Source: Blastococcus haudaquaticus (GTDB taxonomy: Bacteria; Actinomycetota; Actinomycetes; Mycobacteriales; Geodermatophilaceae). From it: DNA of 64,000 nt. A model generated the notes under the pieces. It was given only the letters and a program-made list of their open reading frames with translations. It was not told where the DNA came from and searched no databases. Positions 58,633-64,000 of the stretch are shown here, one piece after another. Every line of letters starts with the position of its first letter. Position 1 is the first letter of the stretch. The stretch is from contig NZ_OCNK01000003.1 of the NCBI RefSeq assembly GCF_900230285.1, positions 1 to 64,000 on the forward strand, in the 5' to 3' direction. Both the position numbers and the translations under genes were made by a program.

Positions 58633-60128
58633 GGCCGGAGCTCCGTCGCCGGCGCGACCGAGCGCAGGTCCGCGGCCGCCGGATCGTCGGAGAAGGCGAG
58701 CCGGGGGACGACGACGAGCGCGACGGCCGCGAGCAGCGCCGTGACGCCGCAGACCACCCAGACGGTGATGTAGCCGCCCAGCGAGCCCGCGGTCCCCTCG
58801 GAGCCGTCGACCATGGTGGGCGCGCCCGCGACGAGGGCGACGGCGAACGTCGCGGAGGCGAAGCTGCCACCGAGCACTTTGGTGGTGTTGGTCAGGCCGG
58901 TGGCCACACCGGTGCGGCCGGCCGGGGCGGCAGCGGCGGCGGCGGCCGGGAGCGCGGCCACCAGCGCGCCGGAGCCGAGCCCCGCGACCACCATGCAGGC
59001 GAGCACCTGGGGCAGGGAGCCGTGGAGCGGGACGAGCAGCAGGTAGCCGGCGCCGACCAGGAGCGCCGCGCCGATGAGGGTCGTCCGAGGGCTGGTGCGT
59101 GCGGAGATCCGGGAGAACTGGCTGGCGCCGATCAGCATGGAGATGACGTAGCCGCCGATGACGATCGACACCATGCTCGTCGAGAGACCCAGCCCGTAGC
59201 CGTACTCGTCCGGGTCGGTGCGCGCGAAGGTCGACAGCGGACCCTGCGCGCCCAGGACGCTGATGCCGAAGAGCCCGGCGGTGAGCTGCACCGGCCACAT
59301 CGACGGGCTGCGGAGCACCCGGAAGTCGACCAGCGGGTCGGGGCGGCCGAGCTCGTAGCGGACGAACGGGATCACCAGCAGCAGGCCCAGCGCCGTGACC
59401 AGCCACGGCCAGGCCTCGCCGGCGCCGTTGATCCGCACGAAGGTCAGCCCGCCGGTGATGACGAGCAGGACGACGCTGAGCAGTGCCGCGCCGGTGGCGT
59501 CGACGCTGCCGGCCTGGCGGTCCACGCTCTCCGGCACCCGCAGTGCGACGACGGCGCAGACCCCGACGACGAGCAGCCCGGGGACGAGCAGGACGAGCCA
59601 GAACTGGTCGGCGAGGACGCTCCCCACCTGCCCACCGCCGAGGGCGCCGACGATCGCGCCGAACTGCAGAGCGGCGACGATCAGGCCGGTGGCGCGGCGG
59701 GTCTGCGCGGCCGGGTCGGCCAGCCCCCGTGACCGGTTGTAGATCAGCGCCACCTGCAGGGGCAGCCAGGCCGCGTAGATGCCCTGGACCGCCCAGGCCA
59801 GGAGGAACACCGGGAAGCTCTGCGCGAAGGCGAGGACGACGGTCGCCGCGGCGACCAGCGCCGCGGAGACGAGCAGCATCCGGCGGTGGCCGTGCAGGTC
59901 GCCGAGCTTCGCCAGGATCGGGACGGCGATCGCCGACAGCATCAGCTGCGCGGCCTCGAGCCAGTTGACGTCGGCGTCGTGGATGTCGAGGTGGCGTGCG
60001 ACGTCGGTGAGCAGCGGGATGTAGTAGCCCTGGAGGACGCCGCTGGTGAACTCGACGAACACCAGGAAGCCGACCAGGCCCCCGCCGATGCCCGCGATCC
60101 GCCCGCTCGCCCGGTCCGTTCCCGTCAC
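58629..60128 (-). CDS. MFS exporter, DHA2 (14-helix) type
   Basis: A 499-aa major-facilitator drug/solute exporter from GTG 60128. About 14 membrane helices are visible. The loop 2-3 motif is AKLGDLHGHRRMLL, and the helix-4 region RATGLIVAALQFGAIVGALGGGQVGS is typical of the drug:H+ antiporter-2 family. A short charged C-terminal tail follows. It overlaps the M20 peptidase by four bases; such pairing suggests the exporter moves a substrate or product of the peptidase, but the compound is unknown. Confidence 0.88.
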   Translation of the reverse strand: MTGTDRASGRIAGIGGGLVGFLVFVEFTSGVLQGYYIPLLTDVARHLDIHDADVNWLEAAQLMLSAIAVPILAKLGDLHGHRRMLLVSAALVAAATVVLAFAQSFPVFLLAWAVQGIYAAWLPLQVALIYNRSRGLADPAAQTRRATGLIVAALQFGAIVGALGGGQVGSVLADQFWLVLLVPGLLVVGVCAVVALRVPESVDRQAGSVDATGAALLSVVLLVITGGLTFVRINGAGEAWPWLVTALGLLLVIPFVRYELGRPDPLVDFRVLRSPSMWPVQLTAGLFGISVLGAQGPLSTFARTDPDEYGYGLGLSTSMVSIVIGGYVISMLIGASQFSRISARTSPRTTLIGAALLVGAGYLLLVPLHGSLPQVLACMVVAGLGSGALVAALPAAAAAAAPAGRTGVATGLTNTTKVLGGSFASATFAVALVAGAPTMVDGSEGTAGSLGGYITVWVVCGVTALLAAVALVVVPRLAFSDDPAAADLRSVAPATELRP

Positions 60129-60191
60129 CCGTCGTCCTTTCCCGCTGCACCATCGGCGATGGCGCGGAGGGATCGGAGCGTAATGGCCGAG

Positions 60192-60233
60192 CCGTCCGGG
60201 CGGACCCCCTGAGCCTGGGGTCCGCCCGGACGG
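60192..60233 (-). terminator. Strong hairpin after surface-protein gene
   Basis: A perfect 17-bp stem (ccgtccgggcggacccc, 60192-60208, with 60217-60233) and 8-base loop lie 13 bases past the surface-protein stop (60246) on its transcript. One of the most stable hairpins in the window. Confidence 0.85.
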
Positions 60234-60245
60234 ATTGCGGAGTGG

Positions 60246-61223
60246 TCAGGCCCGGCGGCGTCCGGAGAGGATCAACCACGCGCCGGAGGCCAGCAGCGCC
60301 GCACCCCACGCGACGAGCGGCTCGGTCGCCACACCGGTGTACGCGAGCTTCCCGCCGTCGCCGGAGTAGGCGACCGGCTGTGCCACCGGGGCTGCGGTCT
60401 CCTCGCAGCCGGTCCCGTCGGAGTCGCTGTCGAGGTGGCTGCCGTAGCCGTAGGTCCCGGCGTACACGGGTGCGGCACCGTGCGCGCGGGCCTCGTCGCA
60501 GTTCTTGTACTGGAAGGCGGCCGGCTGCTGGGCCGGAGGCGTGTAGTAGCCCGAGGACTTCGTCGGCGCGGTGGTCTGCGTGCCGCCACCCGTCGGGGGC
60601 GTGGGCAGGCACTTCTGCAGGTCCTCACCCGCCTTGGTCAGGATGAGCTCGCCTTCCGTGGACAGGTCCTCTCCCTGCTCGGCGAGCAGGTCGGGCAGCG
60701 TCGCGAGGAAGGCCGGAAGGTTCGCCGCATTCGCCGGGTCGAGGGCGTCCTCGAGCAGGCCGGCGAATTCCTCACCGTTGGCGCCGAGAGCCGCTTGCAG
60801 GTCGGTCGCCAGCTTCTGCACCACGCCCGCGATGCAGGTCCCGGGATTTGCCGGGCTGCTCGAGCTGGTCGAGGAGCTGGAGCTGGAGCTCGAACTGGAA
60901 CTGGATGAGCTCTCGCCCTCGACGAGAGCGCCGGCACCCTCACCCAGCCCTGCGATTCGGCCGGCCGGCGGCGGTGGGGCGGTCCGGGTAGCCGTCGCAG
61001 CGCCGCTGCTCTCCGACTCCGTGGAGCTGCCGGTGGCCCCTGGGCCGCTCGTCTCCGCCGTCCCACTGGCCGTGGTGCCGGTGAGGGAGTCGAGGATCTC
61101 CGAGGTCGTCGGGCCTGCGGGCTCCGTCTCGTCCCCCGGCAGAGCGCTCGCGGGCACCACCCACAGCAGGGCCATCGCGAATGCGGCGATCAGGACGAGT
61201 GGTGCTCTGACGTGCTTGGACAT
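60246..61223 (-). CDS. Cell-wall surface protein with excalibur domain and sortase-like LAYTG tail
   Basis: A 325-aa secreted protein. Signal peptide MSKHVRAPLVLIAAFAMALL; a Thr/Ser/Pro-rich region with a run of about 13 Ser (residues ~105-118); a small helical domain (GTCIAGVVQKLATDLQAALG, later EDLQKCLP); an excalibur calcium-binding domain (YKNCDEARAHGAAPVY...DSDSDGTGCE); then KLAYTGVATEP, a helix and RRRA, a sortase sorting signal of the LAxTG type. It would be linked to peptidoglycan by a class E/D-type sortase. A CRP-like site and a small inverted repeat lie just upstream. Confidence 0.85.
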   Translation of the reverse strand: MSKHVRAPLVLIAAFAMALLWVVPASALPGDETEPAGPTTSEILDSLTGTTASGTAETSGPGATGSSTESESSGAATATRTAPPPPAGRIAGLGEGAGALVEGESSSSSSSSSSSSSSTSSSSPANPGTCIAGVVQKLATDLQAALGANGEEFAGLLEDALDPANAANLPAFLATLPDLLAEQGEDLSTEGELILTKAGEDLQKCLPTPPTGGGTQTTAPTKSSGYYTPPAQQPAAFQYKNCDEARAHGAAPVYAGTYGYGSHLDSDSDGTGCEETAAPVAQPVAYSGDGGKLAYTGVATEPLVAWGAALLASGAWLILSGRRRA

Positions 61224-61238
61224 CTATCCCCCGGGGGT

Positions 61239-61269
61239 TCACTGCAGCAGTGCAGTGAGCTGTATCACG
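61239..61269 (-). promoter_or_regulatory. Inverted repeat and CRP/GlxR-like site upstream of surface-protein gene
   Basis: tcactgca-gcag-tgcagtga (61239-61258) is an exact 8-bp inverted repeat. Overlapping it, GTGA-GCTGTA-TCAC (61255-61268) is an exact CRP-type dyad 31-46 bases before the start codon. Two dyads sharing bases suggest competing regulators. Confidence 0.5.
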
Positions 61270-61361
61270 GGTAACAGTTAATCGCCGGCACGAGTTCCAG
61301 GTACCGAGCGAACCGGTCCGTCACCACGCCGCGCGCCGCAACGCGGAGTAGCGCTTCGACC

Positions 61362-62591
61362 TCAAACCTGGTCGCGCGCCACCGGACAGGACATGCAGCG
61401 CGGCCCGCCGCGACCACTGCCGAGTTCCGACCCCGCGATGCGCACGACCTCGATGCCGGCCGCCTCCAGCGCCGCGTTGGTGACCGTGTTCCGCTCGTAG
61501 GCGACCGCCAGCCGGGGGGCCAGCGCGAGGGTGTTGTTCCCGTCGTCCCACTGCTCGCGTTCGGCCGTCACCGGGTCCAGGCCGGTGTCGATGACCCGCA
61601 GCCGGTCGATCCCCATGGCGGCCGCGGCCGCGGTCAGGAAGGGCTGCGGGCCGCTCACCGCGAGCTCGGTTGTGTCGGCGTCGTCGGCCGGGTGGGCGGG
61701 GGAGCCGTCGGGCGCGGTGACGGTCCAGGCGACGAGGGAGTCGGCGACCGCGGGGTACATGACCATCGCGTCGACGTCGACCATGGTCGCGATGGTGTCG
61801 AGGTGCATCGTCGCCCGCTGCTGGGCGATCGGGACGACCAGCACCGTGTGCGCCAGTCGGCGTGCGAACAGCCGGCGGGCGAGCCGCTCCGCTCCGCCGG
61901 GCGTCGTCCGCTCCCCGACCCCGACCGCCACCACCCCCGCGGCCAGCAGCAGGACGTCCCCGCCCTCCAGGTGCTCCAGGCGCGCCCCGTACAGCTGCTC
62001 GACCCCGGCGAACCGGGGGTGGTGCGCGTAGACCGCGGCGGTGATCGTGCTCTCCCGGTGGCGGGCCGGCATGGCCAGCGAGGTCACGGCCACCTCGTCG
62101 GCCACCCAGACCGAGGAGTCGCGGGTGAACAGCAGATTGGGCAGCGGGGGGACGACGAAGTCGCCGCGGTCCATGACCTCGTAGGCGAGCCCCTTGCCAC
62201 CGCGCAGCTCGTCATGGGCGAGCCCGGCGATCAGCGTGTTGGCCAGCACCTCGGGATCCATGTCGGACAGGTGCGCCGTGGTGGACCGCTGCAGGGTGGC
62301 GCCCAGCCGCGGGTCGTCGACCGCCGCCGAGATGAGCTCCGTCCGCGCCGAGGGGAAGGACAGCACCTCGGCCAGCAGCCGGTCCAGGTGCAGCACCTCG
62401 ACCCCGCGGTCGGTCAGGGCCTGGGCGAACGCGTCGTGCTCCTCCTGCGCGCGGTCCACCCACGGGACGCCGTCGAAGAGCAGCTGGTCGTTGTTGCGCG
62501 GGGTCAGCCGGCGCAGCTCGGCACCCGGTCGGTGGAGCAGCACCGTGCGCAGCCGGCCGACCTCGCTGGTGACGGAGCAGGGGGCGGTCAT
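61362..62591 (-). CDS. arcA: Arginine deiminase
   Basis: Converts arginine to citrulline and ammonia (409 aa from ATG 62591). Conserved blocks are [26 protein letters not shown] at the N-terminus, [21 protein letters not shown] and [10 protein letters not shown]. The catalytic Cys is in the last block, [13 protein letters not shown]. The upstream frame adds a stretch without homology. The usual partners arcB and arcC (carbamoyl-phosphate route) are not seen here. It could supply ammonia or help at low pH rather than full ATP-generating fermentation. Confidence 0.95.
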   Translation of the reverse strand: MTAPCSVTSEVGRLRTVLLHRPGAELRRLTPRNNDQLLFDGVPWVDRAQEEHDAFAQALTDRGVEVLHLDRLLAEVLSFPSARTELISAAVDDPRLGATLQRSTTAHLSDMDPEVLANTLIAGLAHDELRGGKGLAYEVMDRGDFVVPPLPNLLFTRDSSVWVADEVAVTSLAMPARHRESTITAAVYAHHPRFAGVEQLYGARLEHLEGGDVLLLAAGVVAVGVGERTTPGGAERLARRLFARRLAHTVLVVPIAQQRATMHLDTIATMVDVDAMVMYPAVADSLVAWTVTAPDGSPAHPADDADTTELAVSGPQPFLTAAAAAMGIDRLRVIDTGLDPVTAEREQWDDGNNTLALAPRLAVAYERNTVTNAALEAAGIEVVRIAGSELGSGRGGPRCMSCPVARDQV

Positions 62592-62655
62592 GCGACGAGC
62601 CTCGCCGATGGCCTCCGAGCCGGCCAACCCGGGTCGCCGTCGCGCGGGCACCCGC

Positions 62656-63732
62656 TCAGGGCTGCGGAGGTGGGTTCCGCGGCGGCGCGGTGGAGTCGCG
62701 GACGAGCAGCTGCGCCGGGACGACCACCGGTGGACCGTCGAACCAGGTGACCTCGGTGGCGATCCGGGCCAGCAGGACGTCGACGCAGCGCCGTCCCACC
62801 TCGGCGAAGTCCTGCCGCACCGTGGTCAGCGGCGGGCGGAGGAACTCGGCCTCCGCGATGTCGTCGAACCCGACCACGCTCATGTCCTCCGGAACCCGTA
62901 TCCCGGCCTCGGACACCGCCCGGATCAGCCCGAGCGCCATGTGGTCGTTGGCGACGAACACCGCCGTCGTGTCCGGGAGCTCGGTGAGCAGCCGGCGACC
63001 CGCCTCGTAGCCCGATCGCGGACTCCAGTCCCCGGCGAGCGGAGGGGGCACCGCGAGGCCGGCCGCCGTCAGCGTCTGCTCCCATCCGCGACGCCGGGCG
63101 TCGGCCTCGATCCAGTCCTCCCGGCCGGAGACGTGGGCGATCCGGCGGTGGCCGAGCTCGATCAGGTGCCGCGTGGCCGCCATGGCGCCCCCAACCTGGT
63201 CGACGACCACCGACGGGATCCCGGGGGCGGCCCCGCCCTCCACGGCCACGGCCGGCAGGTGCGGGGGCAGGCCGGTCATGACGCGGACGGCGGCGCGTTG
63301 CGGGGCCAGCACGACCACGCCGGTCACCGACTGCTCGAGGAGCCGGTCGACCGCTTCGGCGAAGGCGTCCTCGTCCGGGTCCTGAACGGTCACGACGCTC
63401 ACCCGGTAGTCGCGGGCCCGGGCCGCCTCCTCCATGCTGAACAGGGTGCTGGCCGGCCCGTGCAGCGTGGTGTCGAAGGCGACGACACCGATGGTCGCGG
63501 TCGACCGGGTGACCAGTGCGCGCGCCGTGAGGTTGCGCCGGTAGCCCAGCTTGACCATCGCCTCGAGGACCCGCTCCCTCGTCTCCTGGCGGACGTGCGG
63601 ATGGCCGTTGAGCACCCGGGACACCGTCTGGTGGGAGACCCCGGCCAACTGGGCGACGTCGGTCATGACCGCCGGGCGGGCCGCGCGTGCGGGCGTGCGA
63701 CCGCCGTCGGTCCGCGGCAGCGTCCCGCTCAC
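62656..63732 (-). CDS. LacI-family regulator of a YjfF-type sugar importer
   Basis: A 358-aa regulator from GTG 63732, which lies in the permease stop (GTGA, four-base overlap). The helix-turn-helix is [33 protein letters not shown], very close to that of the arabinose LacI (52100), so the two may recognise similar DNA. The effector domain includes [38 protein letters not shown] and [24 protein letters not shown]. It is last in an operon that begins outside the window, and presumably senses the sugar carried by that importer. Confidence 0.9.
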   Translation of the reverse strand: MSGTLPRTDGGRTPARAARPAVMTDVAQLAGVSHQTVSRVLNGHPHVRQETRERVLEAMVKLGYRRNLTARALVTRSTATIGVVAFDTTLHGPASTLFSMEEAARARDYRVSVVTVQDPDEDAFAEAVDRLLEQSVTGVVVLAPQRAAVRVMTGLPPHLPAVAVEGGAAPGIPSVVVDQVGGAMAATRHLIELGHRRIAHVSGREDWIEADARRRGWEQTLTAAGLAVPPPLAGDWSPRSGYEAGRRLLTELPDTTAVFVANDHMALGLIRAVSEAGIRVPEDMSVVGFDDIAEAEFLRPPLTTVRQDFAEVGRRCVDVLLARIATEVTWFDGPPVVVPAQLLVRDSTAPPRNPPPQP

Positions 63733-64000
63733 CCGCTGGACCCGGCGCTGCGGGTGGACAGCCGCTGGACGACGACGAAGGCCAGCAGCAGGACGCCGAT
63801 GGTGATCCGGGTCCACCACGAGCTGAGGCCGCCGTCGAAGGAGATCAGCGCCTGGATGGTGCCCAGGACCAGCACGCCCAGCAGGGAGCCGAAGACGTAG
63901 CCGGCCCCACCGGTCAGCAGCGTGCCGCCGATCACCACCGCGGCGATGGCATCGAGCTCCATGCCGATCCCGTGCAGGCTGTAGCCCGACAGCATGTAGA
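63729..64000 (-). CDS. yjfF: Sugar ABC transporter permease YjfF-like, C-terminal part (cut by window edge)
   Basis: Only about 90 C-terminal codons are inside the window. The sequence MELDAIAAVVIGGTLLTGGAG, then LGTIQALISFDGGLSSWWTRITIGVLLLAFVVVQRL, closely matches YjfF, the second permease of the galactofuranose (YtfQRT-YjfF) importer. The stop overlaps the LacI gene by four bases. The rest of the operon lies to the right of the window, read leftward. Confidence 0.82.
   Translation of the reverse strand, partial: YMLSGYSLHGIGMELDAIAAVVIGGTLLTGGAGYVFGSLLGVLVLGTIQALISFDGGLSSWWTRITIGVLLLAFVVVQRLSTRSAGSSG

Noticed and set aside
57199-60612. A 1137-codon frame fusing the M20 peptidase to upstream sequence
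   Set aside because: Homology starts at the ATG at 58632. Upstream it overlaps the MFS gene out of frame.
1-64000. CRISPR array, prophage, transposon or restriction system
   Set aside because: No regularly spaced repeats, no integrase, transposase, capsid or nuclease genes; the palindromes are few, dispersed and lack spacers.

Overview
The window is a single stretch of very GC-rich actinobacterial chromosome. It opens inside a 5S rRNA, so an rRNA operon ends here. Coding density is high, there are many GTG starts, 1- to 4-base gene overlaps are frequent, and no stretch over about 300 bases lacks a gene. Gene content (urease/allantoin cluster, RskA-type anti-sigma, EgtE-like lyase, ChvE-type sugar importer, DUF485/ActP symporter, DUF5926 SEC-C protein) fits a soil or stone actinomycete. 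My best guess is Geodermatophilaceae (Blastococcus, Modestobacter, Geodermatophilus), but that is inference. I saw no tRNA, CRISPR array, insertion sequence, prophage or plasmid genes.

Layout. 0-3.2 kb: end of the rRNA operon, a lipoprotein esterase, and a YtrA-type GntR/ABC exporter operon with a clear palindromic operator. 3.3-12 kb: ureABCFGD coupled to allantoinase and allantoicase, then a lipoprotein and an 8-oxoguanine-deaminase-like enzyme; together these turn allantoin and urea into ammonia. 12-20.7 kb: orphan EgtE-like lyase, ECF sigma/anti-sigma pair, DUF309, SRPBCC, malic enzyme, GT87-type membrane glycosyltransferase, Fpg/Nei glycosylase, metallo-hydrolase. 20.7-26.3 kb: MacB-type ABC system followed by a NarL-type two-component system and a tiny zinc-ribbon protein. 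26.3-35.1 kb: Rieske oxygenase, SpoIIE phosphatase, then a LytS/LytTR pair with two consecutive 'small two-TM protein + sodium:solute symporter' modules (the second is DUF485-ActP).

35.2-39.4 kb is a possible manganese/peroxide module: Mn-catalase, a divergent soluble kinase and LuxR-type regulator, and an Nramp transporter. 39.5-47.7 kb is housekeeping and accessory genes: MutL-family ATPase, two bPH_2 membrane proteins, rhodanese, acyl-CoA ligase, AlkD-like protein, methyltransferase, a P450 remnant and a SEC-C protein. 47.9-57.1 kb is an L-arabinose regulon (sugar-binding lipoprotein, ATPase, permease, LacI regulator, araB, araD, araA) with two LacI-type operators. 57.2-64 kb holds an M20 peptidase, an MFS exporter, a sortase-type surface protein with an excalibur domain, arginine deiminase, a second LacI regulator and the edge of a YjfF-type sugar permease.

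The most unusual signals are non-coding. (i) A pair of 58-base imperfect palindromes (20.69 and 46.68 kb) has an identical apex and compensatory stem changes, with a possible decayed third copy at 19.36 kb. (ii) Palindromes built on GGCCRAARTGGCCAYTTYGGCC fill three convergent intergenic gaps (12.0, 43.3, 57.1 kb). (iii) A conserved branched hairpin follows two different signalling genes. (iv) Several GTGA-N6-TCAC (CRP/GlxR-like) sites lie just upstream of carboxylate-uptake and activation genes and of the surface protein.
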